Positions 46,594 through 58,200 of a DNA stretch of 64,000 nucleotides are shown here, one piece after another. Within the stretch, counting starts at the first letter, position 1. Each line of letters begins with the position of its first letter. Under the pieces are notes generated by a model. It made no database searches. It was not told where the DNA came from and saw only the letters and a list, made by a program, of their open reading frames with translations. The position numbers and the translations under genes were made by a program. Origin of the DNA: Linnemannia schmuckeri (lineage: Eukaryota; Mortierellomycota; Mortierellomycetes; Mortierellales; Mortierellaceae); NCBI GenBank assembly GCA_029449235.1, contig JANATG010000020.1, positions 868,001-932,000 on the forward strand, in the 5' to 3' direction.

Positions 46594-46639
46594 CGCCAAC
46601 AACAGCCGCCCACCCATCTGTACCATCCGTCCCGCCTGC

Positions 46640-47724
46640 TCATACAATCAGAAGAGTATGATATCGTGTACGACCCCTCGATTTCCGGTGCCTTGAATTC
46701 ACCCGTGCCCATGTCGCCTCTATTGAGCCAAGAAAGCCAAAAGATAGCGAGATCGTGCGCGGCATTGACAAACATGTGCTCTTAATTTGGTTGACACATC
46801 TCAAGATATGATTAACATATTGCTAGACATGATGCAAGCACGCATCCACTTACATCGCCAGCTCGGTCTCGTCCACCGCGTCAGACATTCCTAGATCCGG
46901 GACAAGGGCCCCCCAGGATGCCGTCAACAGGGTGTTCTCGGGCTTGCTGTCCCGGTTCACTACCCCCATGTTATGAACGTAGTTCAGCTCCTGGAAAATG
47001 TCTCGGGCGAGGCACTGGATGTGGTGTTTCAACATCCAGTTCCGGTCGGCTTTCTTGAGCTGGCGCGGGGTCTATTTTCAATAAGTCATGATAATGTAAA
47101 AGAGCGCACGGGTTAGTCAACAAAAATACAACCATCGACCAGCGCACAATTGCAAACCAACACACTTTATGACAACAACACCAACCCAACACTCTCATTA
47201 CCATACCTGCGAGGTCCAAAACAATGCACCACTGACCGCAGTAGTAGAAGCCTCCGCAGTAGCGTAGGATGTTGGGATGTCCGGGCTTGGAGATTTTCTC
47301 GTATCCTTGGACCTCTTGCAGCCACTATTTATCAAGAAGGCAGTTGAAAAGACATGCGCCGAGCTAATTAGCTGGAAAGCATGCTCCTCAAAAACGAAAA
47401 ATAAAGTTCGTCAGTTGATAACCCTTGACTTACGATTTCCGCGTTCTCATCGTTGAAAATCTTCATGATCATCTCGCGCTCCTCCTACCAGTCCTCGTCG
47501 AATGCCAGGACCTTGATGATATCCCTCCTCGCCCTTAGATAAGACACGTCAAATAGGTAAAGTTTTAGCTCAATCTCATCCTTCAACCAAGAAAATTTAC
47601 CACCAATTATTTTTTCGTGTTTGCCTTCCTCTCACGCGTATCACACTCCACTCGCTTGTTTACTTACCACCGCCAAGGTTTCCAGATACAAGTAGCCTCT
47701 GCATGCCTCCGGGTGTACGTACGC
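46640..47724 (-). pseudogene. Decayed protein kinase gene
   Basis: Minus-strand pieces in order with splice-like borders: 47668-47724 (AYVHPEACRGYLYLETLAV); 47434-47533 (DIIKVLAFDEDW, a TAG stop, then EEREMIMKIFNDENAEI); 47217-47324 (GHPNILRYCGGFYYCGQWC); 46854-47071 (IFQELNYVHNMGVVNRDSKPEN, split here as catalytic-loop text, then LVPDLGMSDA); and about 46640-46780 (MGTGEFKAPEIEGSY). These match kinase subdomains II to VIII. The catalytic loop HRDLKPEN has become NRDSKPEN, and DFG has become DLG. The nonsense codon and loss of these residues argue for a pseudogene. N- and C-terminal parts were not found. The pseudogene lies between array relic L and copy M. Confidence 0.75.
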
Positions 47725-49260
47725 CTAATGAAGAGAGAAACCAACAAATATAAACCTGGTTAGAGGTTTGAAAGGGGCACTCGCAGCCAGGAATAGGATT
47801 TGGCGGCAGCCTCGAAGGAAAGGTAGTGAAGGATGGGATATCAATGACTCTTCGGTAGAAGGGAATGGAAGAAGGGAATGGAAGAAGGGGAAAAGGAAAA
47901 AAGGAAGATGGAAAAGGAGAAAAAGAGAGGAAACAATTAAAATCGGCGGCAATGGCCTGTTCTTTTGTACCTGGGAATGGCTCCATGTAGACTCATTTCA
48001 TTCAGCACTGCGAGAATGATTAAAAAAAGACTTTTCTTTATTTTACATGGCATCTATTCGTTTTTCTCAGTTGATCAGACGAAGGAATATAATGCTCGTT
48101 TTTTGCATTCAACTTCTCAATACTACTAGTGGCGATGGCTTAGTTTTATCATAGAACAATAGCATAGACGATTCCCTTTGATCTCCGCTCGAACTAATTC
48201 TGTGCGATGCACGGTTGACGAAATGCATGCATGCGAACGCTTCGGATTAAAATAACTAGAGCTATGTTTGTGCACTCACCCTATTCCCCTGCCCTGATTT
48301 GTTTTTCTTGGCCCAATTTCCTTCTCGTTCTCTATCTGTCGCATTTTCACTCATACCTTTTTTTTTGGTGGTTTGGCTCCCGCTGATTACCGCTCGCGAA
48401 AGCATGTTGTCGTTTTCCGTTAACAATTTCCTTTTTCAAACTGAACTGATCCGTTGAATGTTTTTGTTTTCGATGTGAACGGAGTTTTGATTTTGCCATT
48501 TTAATTAAATCTCCCTCAGAAACACAACTGACACCCAAACATAACCAACACGACTCAATTTTTTTTAACTGTATTGCAAAACCTCACAGCATATAAAAAT
48601 CTAAAGCTTTACTTTTAGTCACTCACCTGTCCATTTCTCTCATCATCACTCTCCCGATTCGTTTAGCTTATACTTTCCCCCTATCCTTTATCACTACCTC
48701 GTTTTATTCACACAACCGCGTCATCTCAAGACATTTCCAATCTTGCTCCCCGATCCTGCTTTGCTTTCTCTGTCCAAGATTCGTACGACCCTTTCTTCGT
48801 TCGACGATGAGCCATCTGATTATGGGTTCTTATCTCTGTATATATTGCAAAAAAAAAAAAAAAAAAAATGCGTCTGACATATCTCTTGGGACTTGGCAAA
48901 ATAGAAGATGGGACGAGGCGAAAAAATTGGTAGAAGGCTCCCCCAAGCAATGCCAGTCCACTGGTTTACCATTGCACAGGCATTGCAACAACCGTCTTAG
49001 GTATCAGAGATCTATCCCCCGCAGCAGCAGACCAATTATGCAATTGTAATCGCTGATATATATTTTTTTTTGTCCTCGTCGTCGAAATAACAAATCGTCA
49101 AAAATTTTATTTTTTTTTTTAAGAAAAAAATTGTGGTTCGTCGAAATGAGGAGTCAATTTGAATAAATAACATGGGTTTTGTTGTTCTTACTTCACATCA
49201 TATCGAGTGCAAGCACGGTCAATGAAAGCAGTGGTATAAATTATATTGTGCAAAGAAAAA
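47725..49260. other. Intergenic, no confident gene
   Basis: Purine-rich stretch at 47860-47940, poly-A at 48850-48868 and A/T-rich sequence around 49050-49130. A 63-codon minus frame at 48347-48538 is basic but not convincing. The last 200 bases are the 3' flank of copy M. Confidence 0.5.
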
Positions 49261-51166
49261 CTATTGCTGGGTGTCTGCACGTCTACGGGTATGCGCTAAC
49301 TCATCCTCATCATCGCCAATGGTAATAACAGTATTAGGTCGAGGGTGTCTCGTGAGCCCGAGTCCATCGAGTAAGGTATGCGAGGTGGTGTTGGCAGACG
49401 ACGAATCAAATGGAAATGCTCCTCCTCCTCCTCCTCCTTCTACTGTTGTTGGCATTGGAGATGGATTGCTACTAGGGTGTCCACTGACATGCCGCAACCT
49501 AGCAATCAGCTCAAATGAGGTCATGTCCGCCGCCCGTCTCTCATCATCCAGTCGGATCTTCTCGAGCCAGCGATTGAACTTGCTGCAAGGGTACAGCAGT
49601 ATGAGAAGTCCAAAGATGGCTCCAATAACCGCACCAAAGGTCTCCAAGCCACTCAATTCAGTAGAATACTTATCCTTGTATCCGGGAACCACTTGATCAT
49701 CGTGGTTTCGGAATCGGCTTCGGAAGTATCGGTCCTCTACCCCTTCGATGGTGGAAGTATGGGTGTCGAGTGGGAGCATGCTTCCCATGGAGGGTCCTTC
49801 CAGTGTGATGCCGTAGTAACCGTCCCTTGTAAGACCAACCGCAAAGGGTACCTGACCAGGAAGTTGCCCTCCAATGGCCTGGAGATAAGCTACGTCCTTG
49901 TTACTTCCATAAGGTTCCATTTCGATGTCTCGGGCCGTTCTGTTGATGGCGGGAAAAGTTGCGAGGTTGGAGGGATTGATAAAGTCGATCGTAGAAAGCT
50001 GCATTGACAAGTTGGACTGTCAGAAATAAGGGATAAAAAAAAAAGGAGGCAGCCACAAATGAGTTATGAAGTATCAAGTCAATTGTTCATAATACTATAA
50101 ATGTCAATGTCACAAAAAAGGGTCCATTCTTGCAATGAAATTAGCTACTTACGGGACTCGTGGAGTTATCCGTTCGGGTAAGGTATCCGAGGTATGACGA
50201 GTTTTGTCGAGTTCCTTGGAAGAGCATGTTCCTCTTGTTTGTTGGGATAGGACTTGCTTGAAAAAAGTCCTTTTGTGTTGGAGTTGTGAGTGGACTTGAG
50301 AACGGGAGCGATGAGATCAGGCCAGTGGCGTCGGAGTATAGGTAGAGAGTGCCGTTCTGGTAGACCATGTGTCTCTGGTCAGTGTTAACGGTTGGAGCTG
50401 GGGAGTATTGCAGATTGAATGTTGTAGCCTTTGGATTAGGGAGCTTAGGGAACCTATCTGTCAAGTCTCCCATCATAAACCGTCCATCGACCTATTCGGG
50501 TTAAAAAGGAGGGAAATGCAGCACAGAGATATTTAGACAAGGTATTAATAGACGTTGAACGAAATGGCCAATTAGCATTGGTTCGGCCCTGAATCTTACC
50601 AACTTCCAGACGGCGGCCAACTGGAGATAGCCCGTGTCCTTGTCAACTAACCCAAACCGGATCACGGTCGCAGTCTCATCCATAACAGCGTGAATAGCGG
50701 TCTCAACGCCATCCTTCTCGATATAAAACGATTGGTGGACAAGGTCCTGATTCGTCCAGCCATACATCGTTGATCCATAGATCTCAAGCGGTTCAAAAAC
50801 TTCAGTCGCGCTCTCGATCACATTCGGACGGAACCGAATTCCCATCGGCACCAGCCTAGCCCTCCCCGTTACCGAGAACTGTGGGTTATAAAAGAAGGCG
50901 GTGAACTCACCCGAAGTGCTCACTGCACAGTCGACGTTGCCAAACCGGGAGTACTTGTAATGAGGCTGAACGTCGGGTGAGTTGTAATCGTAGCTGGAAG
51001 TGCGACCTAATTCCTTCCAGTTGATATCGGTGACATTGGCGGGATTGATGTTGGAACGATAAAGGACGGTGACTACGTATCCTCTTCGATTTTCGGCATT
51101 GCCGATTCCGTAGAGGATGTTCGAGTTGGGATTTGAAACGATGCAGTCGAGGTCGACAATACCCAT
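49261..51166 (-). CDS. Array member M, intact, inverted orientation
   Basis: Minus-strand exons 50600..51166, 50153..50491 and 49261..50016, all multiples of three, give 553 residues. It opens MGIVDLDCIVSNPNSNILYG; CAVSTSGEFTAFF, TAIHAVMDETATVIRFG and QNGTLYLYSD are the family blocks in a divergent form. The helix at about 429-446 (FGAVIGAIFGLLILLYPC) is followed by SKFNRWLEKIRLDDERR. The short tail ends with GLTRHPRPNTVITIGDDED close to the C terminus. It shares GL-T-x-H with D and E rather than QFSSH with F and K, so there are two tail subtypes. Its inversion relative to other copies, together with the same-strand relic at 52.1-52.4 kb, points to a local inversion or inverted duplication. 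Confidence 0.82.
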
Positions 51167-52140
51167 GATGAAGGAAGAGTCGAGGAGAAGAAGAAGGGAG
51201 GAACGGCCGTGAGGGAGAAGAGGAGAACAAGGAGGAAGTAAAATGGGAAGGAAAAGAGTCCAGAATCGAAGTGAGTAGTTGAGAGAAATTGAGGAAGAAA
51301 AAGTGTATTTGCAAAGCCACGTAAACTCTAAAAAGAAAAAAAAAATTACAACAGCCCGCAGGTCGCATATGACATGAGTTAAACCTTGTTTTTTTTCGTT
51401 TGTTGCTGGTATGCGGAGACCCTAGCCGTCCTGCAAAAAAAACGCATGCCGGTCTTATTACGAGACAAAATAATAAGATTAATCGGAAAACGACACTTAA
51501 ATAAGCAAAAGAGAAACTCACAGAGGCATGTTGGGAGTTGTGGGCTGTTGCCAAGACATTGCACGATGACATCTTTTGTTGTGTCCCTCCTGTCCATTAT
51601 AGACGGGGAAGCTCGTACAAAATCCCGAGGAGCAATCACCCCTAACCAGTTTGAGGCGTCGTGTGAAATAGTCGACAGACCGACAATAAGGACACATTGG
51701 TGGCGTTAGTAACAGATAAAAAAGGACGTTGCCTCAGCGGCGAGATAACGAATACTCGGTAAATGAAAGAATATTCGTGGTCACTTGGGTCCCGTTGATG
51801 CCATTCAAAAAAAAAAAAAAAAAAAAAAAAAGCGCCATCATGATGTTCACATGTCGTCCAAAGTAAATACGAGGCAGTTTTGTCATGTCCGAAAAAAAGA
51901 GGCTGGATGTTTGCACTTGGATTCGAACACCTTTTCCCCTCCTTCTCCGTCTTCTCTGTCTTCTCCTTTCCGTTTTACTACTGTAACATGTCCAGCAACA
52001 ACCTGCAAAAACATGTCCTTGTGACACGCAGCTCACATCTCGTCTCAAACTCATATATGTCGTTATTGACAACCTCAAAAGAAAATGCTTCATATTCCGT
52101 AAGACGAAAAAATATATTGTTATTATGATACAAAAAAAAT
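51167..52140. other. Intergenic, 5' region of copy M
   Basis: Contains A runs at about 51335-51346 and 51807-51831, which are T runs in the sense of gene M. No gene seen. Confidence 0.55.
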
Positions 52141-52144
52141 ACTG

Positions 52145-52308
52145 TTGGTTATCTGCATTTACATAGATACGAACTGCTTCATCCTCATTACCAATGGTAA
52201 TAACATTATTGGACCGAGGAAGCCTCGTAAGCCCAATTCCATCAAGTTAAGCCTGCAAAGTCGTACTGGCAGATGGCGAGTCAAACGGCGAAATGACGCT
52301 GATCCTAT

Positions 52309-52357
<49 letters not shown>

Positions 52358-52440
52358 GGTGGTGGAGTCGTCGAAGGGTTGCTGCTAGGGTGACCACCGA
52401 CATGCTGTAATCTAGCAATCAGCCGTTGTTGTTGCTCTGA
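52145..52440 (-). pseudogene. Relic M2, tail-only copy of M
   Basis: On the minus strand GIGLTRLPRSNNVITIGNEDE lines up with the C terminus of copy M, and the DNA is clearly similar to 49270-49460 (CATTACCAATGGTAATAACA type). Stop codons (TAA, TAG) lie upstream in the frame. A hexanucleotide (CTCCTG) run at 52304-52357 replaces the Gly-rich/Ser segment of M. Nothing of the helix or ectodomain remains. Confidence 0.75.
52304..52357. repeat. (CTCCTG)n hexanucleotide repeat
   Basis: About eight or nine units within relic M2, at the place of the poly-Gly codons of copy M. Confidence 0.85.
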
Positions 52441-53200
52441 GAATAAGTGCGATTGCGAATGTGTAGTCTCGACTACTTATCTTCTCTTGGTCTCATTAGA
52501 CGTGAAGGCGAACGAACTTTTGGTGAGTGGCGGCAGGAAGTGTGTCTGTAAGGGTGTCCGCGCTTTGTTAGTTGTCATGCCTGTCTGTCTTGCTGGTTGC
52601 GTGTTTGGTGAGTGGACAAAAAAAGGCTCAGAGGGGTGCTTAAGCTCTGACTTTCTCTACAAGCTATGGCCCTTAATCGCGGGCTATTGGGTCAAAAATC
52701 TTTGATTTGCAAAGAGATCCGGGGTTGTGAGTGGCCAATGCGCGTATGTTTTTTTATGAAGAGATAAAGAAGGAATGAACGTGGTTATTATCTCGTGAGA
52801 TCGAAGGATCGAGAGAAGGGATGATGCTGTCTGATATCTGAAGAGTGTATATGTCCCATGAACTTGGAGAGTGTATAAAGGCCACATTACTCCTCACCAT
52901 GTGCCGTACAATCGACTGTGGCACACTGTGTGGCGCTGAGTATTTCGCATTTGAACCAGAGAGAGACCTTCTCGACATTCCATTCAGGAACCATCTCCCT
53001 CCAAAAATTAGAGTTCGTCGATTTTCACACAACAGTCGTCCATTCTCCATCAGATATAAAGAAACAGCTCAACCTCCTCTACTTTCTATACACTTTCTCT
53101 CATCCCTTGCCCTTTTCCTTTCATTCCATTCATTCCATTCATTCATTCACTCATTCATCTCCCATTCTCTCCCCACTCATTCAAACACTTTATCTTCTCC
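52441..53200. other. Intergenic, 5' region of copy N
   Basis: No gene seen; the last 150 bases are a C/T-rich leader with CATTCATTC repeats. Confidence 0.55.
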
Positions 53201-55094
53201 ATGGGACGCATTAAACTTGACTGCATAGCCGTCGACCCCAACAACACATTCATCTACGGAATCGGCAACGCCTTCGTTGACGGCACCCGAACCTTCACTC
53301 AAGAAAAAGGCGCCCTTCTCCTCGTCCGCTCAGACCCCAATCCAACTGACTTCAGAAACATAAAATGGAATATCATTGCCATAATCCCGGCCCATCATAC
53401 CCCTTACTACTGGTCCCAATCCTTTGATTCTGTCGATTGTGCTGTCTCTCGGAGGGCCGTCTTTACTGCTTTGGCAGTGTCTCAAAAGCCGTACCCAACC
53501 CAGGGGTCGATCAAGTGGACGGGTGTCAAGTATGATCCGGCAAAGGATGTCCCGGGCGATGATAGCAGCAGCCAAGCTGGATCTAGCGGATGGGAATGGT
53601 TTGAGACTGGGACCGACTATCTCTGGCTCCAAGCGCACACCCTTTGGTCACATGCAGCTGTTTATCTTGACCAGAGAGTTAAAGTCGAAGGAGGGCCTAT
53701 TGAAGGAGTTAATCAGGAGAGGTTTATTCATGCCGCTGCGGGTGAAGATGGGAACCTTCGGCTAGGGTCTTTTGGTCCCATGGACCAGTTCTCGAGTGAT
53801 ACCATCTCTACCTGGAGCATGAATAGTTCCCTTGCCTTTGTACTTTTTTTTTTTTTTTTTTTTTTTTGCTACATATGATATTCCCTCGATCACTTTGTTT
53901 ACTTTTACCACTGTGAGAATACCGATTTTCTAACCCGTTCATTTGCCATTTTCCCTCGGTATATGTATGCATACATGCAACTGCTCCGTTTTTTTTCTCC
54001 AAAAAAAATAGCCCCAGACGCCACAGATTGTAAGACTTGGCCAAGGGCATGCCCACGTCTACCGCAAAGAAGCTGGCACAATCACGTCCTACCCCCTCAC
54101 CGACGTAGCCTCGTCCATCCCCACAGGTATCGTCACCAAGACCTTGGAAGGACTCTCCCTTCAGCACATCATCCCAGGCGTCCGTAACGGCATGTCTTAC
54201 CTTGCATGCATTGGCGTGAATTCTGTAAGTTTTTTATTTACAATTGTTTTTAATGTGTGGTTTTCGTCTTTTAAGAGGAGGAGGGAAAAACAAACGTCCA
54301 AAAAATCTGCGAATTCTGACTTGAACGTTTGCTCATCATTGTTTCTGACCGTATTATTACTTCATCTTCTTTACTTCTCTCTCATATGTACTATCTATGT
54401 TACGTGTAACAAGAACAACAAGCAACAAATCTACTTCATATCTAACTACCTCGAAACTAACAACACAATCACAGACCCACAAACCTCTCAACTCTACGAT
54501 ATCGACACCTCCTCCGTCTCTTCAACTGCCCCCCTCCGCCCTTACCAATTCGTCACCTCCCAATACATGGCCTCCTCCGTTACGCTACCCACCACCACAG
54601 TCCTAAACACCTTCCAGTTCGGAATCTCACTCACAGCCGAGGGACACATCCGCGGAATAAACCTCTCCGGGAACGCAACCTCCAGCACCTTTGGTCAGAC
54701 TGCAAACACGGGGCTCGTGTATGTGGACGCTCCGTATAGCAGTGAATTTTCTTCTTCATCCTCAAGTCCAAAGGAGGATCCTCCAGATTCTATTACTCCG
54801 AGAAAACTTGCCGCGATTTTGGCAGGGCTGGCATTGGCGATGATTTTGGCGCTTTTGACTTACAGGCTGTGGAGGGAAAAGAAGAACAGGAAGCTGAGGG
54901 CTATCGCGGCCGAGGCGAGTCGACTTGAGCCTGCGAGATATCAGCCGCCATATTGTGGACAAGGACAGGGACAGGCGATTGAGCTTACGACGCGTGCTGT
55001 GCCTTATAATCAACAACCACAGCGGCAACACAGGCAGAACCAGCCTTCTGCAAGACATGATGGTCCTGACGCTCCCCCGCCCTACAGTGCTTAA
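53201..55094 (+). CDS. Array member N, divergent, PPxY tail
   Basis: Exons 53201..53839, 54012..54224 and 54423..55094 give 507 residues. The third exon may start at 54414 instead, because two AG sites nine bases apart keep the frame, and the first donor (GTACTT before a poly-T run) is weak. It opens MGRIKLDCIAVDPNNTFIYG; VDCAVSRRAVFTALA, ERFIHAAAGEDGNLRLG and QGHAHVYRKEAG are the family blocks. The helix at about 412-432 (KLAAILAGLALAMILALLTY) is followed by RLWREKKNRKLR. The tail is only about 75 residues, is Gln/Arg-rich, lacks the HPRP motif and ends DAPPPYSA, a PPxY-type ligand for WW domains such as those of Rsp5/Nedd4 ubiquitin ligases. Confidence 0.78.
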
Positions 55095-55287
55095 CCAAAC
55101 GACGATGTTCATATATCATATAACTACGTATCCATTCCTTACCCCGTGTAATTAGATAGACACACTAATTCATCCCCCTTCCCCCATTTTGTTTCTTTCC
55201 CCACAACTGTTTTGCATATTGCCTTTATTATGACTGTTCGTTTGTTTTTCTTTTCAACCCTATTTTGTTTAATGATACACATACACT

Positions 55288-58200
55288 TTAGCGAGAGTGG
55301 AGAACGGTTTTGGTGGCGATCAATGCCGCCAGCGCTGCGCCGACCCCCGAGCCATCTCTACGAAAACATATACCAAAAAATAAAGTTAGAGGTCGCCTTC
55401 CAGAAGCACGATCTACTCACCTTCAACACAACGACAAAAACAAAAATAATCAGGAGATTTTTACCTAGCGATGCCGAGGGCAACAATGTCCTTGGAGCGA
55501 GATCCCAAGAGCTCCGTCAACCCCTCAACCATATGCTCCTCGAAATGCGGATAGTGCTCAAAGACCGACCCATCAATTCCCACATGAATAGGCTGCACAT
55601 TATCCCTGTGATCGACCGCAGAGTCCGTCCTCTCACGAACCATCGTCCCATGCTTATTCACACCAGCTCCAAAGACATGGTCGCCTTCACTCAACTTCAA
55701 AGGATATCCGTGCCCCGCAAGCCGCCCCTCGACCGACAAGCCCTTCCGGATGACGGCAGCAGTGGCCATAGCACTCAAACGAGCCGCCCGCTTGCCAACC
55801 AACTGGCAAACAAACTTGACAATCTCCCTATCGACCTGGGTATTGAGGTAGATGCCCAGCTCTTGTTCTAGGATCTGGGCGATTGGAATGAGGGTCGCAG
55901 AGTTGTCGTTTTCGATTTGAGACATGTATTTGGTTTCGAATGACCAGTGGGTGTTGAGTTTGGTGCTGGAGGTGCCGTCAAAGAGGAGACGTTGGTCAAT
56001 TAGGTGGAGGAGGATGTTGCGTGTGATCTCGCCTAGGTACATTCCCGAAATCATTTTTTCAAACACATGTACTCCCGGATTCTATTACGAAGGAAGATAA
56101 AATTTCAGTAAAGAAGTGAAAAGAATGCTCACTTGAGTGATATCCATAATGCCAATATCTGAGAGGCAGCTTTTTTTGATCCCATCCAGGATCTAGAAAC
56201 ATACAATGGACTCGCGGTCGAGTTTGTTGTCAAAGATGGTGACGGGGAGGAAGCGCTTGTCCTTGTCAAAGTTGCCCCACTCAATATTGATGATCATCTC
56301 GTCAGCGGTTGGGGTAGACATGGTCTTGATGCTGCGGGTGTCCTCGACATAGGCACCATTGGTACCTGTTCCAAAAATGGCGCCGATGAAGGTGTTGGGA
56401 TGCTTGTAAGAATGTGCGAGAAGTGTGCCGACGGTGTCGTTCACAAGGGCGGCTATTGTACAATGAAAAAGTACGTGTTAAGAGGGAAGGAGAGTGAGAA
56501 ACGTCACGACTAGTCCGTGTGGAGAGTTAAAAGTGGGGGAAGATCGGTCTTTTTCTGCTTCGGCAGAATGACTGAATATCCGCTAATGTCGGTACCTGAA
56601 AAAAAAAGAAACAAAAAGAAAAGAAAATAGCAACAGCAGCAGCGGTTTAAACATGCATCAAGAAAGTCAGCACAAAAAAAAGAAAAGACCGTTTTGTTCA
56701 TTTATGACCTCTCGATGTCTTACCAACATGAACATTGACCTCGTTACGGTTAAGTGCCTCCTGAAGCAATTGAACAATGTCGTTGCCGACAGCGCCGGGG
56801 CAGTTGAACCCTTTGGTCCAGCGGAGGAGCATGCCTGCATCAATGGCGGTTTGGGTGACAGGGAAGGAGAAGGTAAAGCCGAGTTCGAGGGTTTCCGAAT
56901 CGGAGGGGTGCTCGACGATTTTAGCGCTGATGTGCTCGCTGGTGATGAACTCCTTGATGGAGATGGCAATAAAGTCCATCAGCTCCGAGATGTGTGCTTC
57001 CTGGAGGTGGTCGGATACCTTGAAGGCCTTTGAATTGGACTCAAGGTCATTGTTGCCCTTGAGTGTGATAAGGCAGACACTAGATGGTACAAGAAAAGAT
57101 TAGGTCAATTCAATTTAATCGTCTGTTTGTCTTTTGCAGAAGTTGACTCCTAGGATATCGCATCTTGTTAGTGACAATGGAGTGAAATGATAAGGAACAA
57201 AAGGCTCATCGACACACATACACACACACACCCCACAAAAACAATGGGAGTGGACGTTCTATCTCAATTGGTTTGTCTGTGGCTCGTTTTTCCTGACCCA
57301 CAAATCAAGCAAACAAGGTTTGGTTGGAGGAAAGACAAAGGAGGGCAAAAAGATAACGAACGACTATCACTCCTTTTCTGAATGTAGCACACGGAGCACT
57401 CGAAGCGTATCGACAAACACACAAGCACAAAAACACACGACTTCATTTTTTGCTTAAACTCTCTTTTTTTTTCTATCTTAGATGGATAGTTGTCCATCGC
57501 TTCTTTGCATCGACCAAAAGGGAAAAAGAAAACACGGAAAATAAAGGCATATAGATAACAAGTTTCTTGCCCCACCGGGGTAGAAGGTTGTCTCCTTTTT
57601 CCAAGTGTGCAGCAACCAAGTACCAAAGGAAAGAGTCCTTGCTTTGCTTCTGTGTCTCGATCACTTCTCTTCTCTCCTCCGCTCATACCTCTCCTTCCTC
57701 TCCTCTCCCCCCCTTTTTTACGCCTATTGCCACTTGGTGCAACCAATGGTCCCATTGTGCCTTCTGCAGGCAAAGAAAAGAAAAGACTAGGCTGGTTTGG
57801 CAGTAGCAGTGGTAATGTGCATGATTCAAACAATGACACGCTCTTTGCGTCGTTAATATTCTATCATTCTTGTCTTCATCCTCGTGGTCCCTCTTTCCTC
57901 CCACTCTCCCTCCCTCTTACCCCACGCTACCCATCCATTTAACGCCTTTCCTCCTCCCCTTTTCTTCTCAAATACACTCTCTGAAATAACCATGAAGCAG
58001 TACAGACAAGATCATGAAACCTATCCATTAACTCCTCCATACCCTGGCTCACTCCTTTCCCCTCCCTCTCTCTTCTTCCAGGAACAAAAAACACCTAAGG
58101 CTTTTAACTTACCGAAGATTGGTACCACCGAGATCAAGAGCAAGATAGCTCCCGCGTTCATGCCCATCAGGACGACCGCTGACAAATGTAGGGATCATGG

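Noticed and set aside
48347..48538. Basic minus frame starting MAKSKLRSHRKQKH
   Set aside because: The first residues recall small nucleolar proteins (MAKSLRS type), but the remainder does not match and the frame is short.
2715..51166. N-myristoylation of the MG N termini
   Set aside because: Position 6 is Leu in nearly all copies, where myristoyltransferase usually needs a small residue such as Ser or Thr, so the signature is better explained structurally.
51900..51930. tRNA-like GGATTCGAACAC sequence
   Set aside because: The stem around the loop does not pair, and no anticodon or D arm fits on the expected side.
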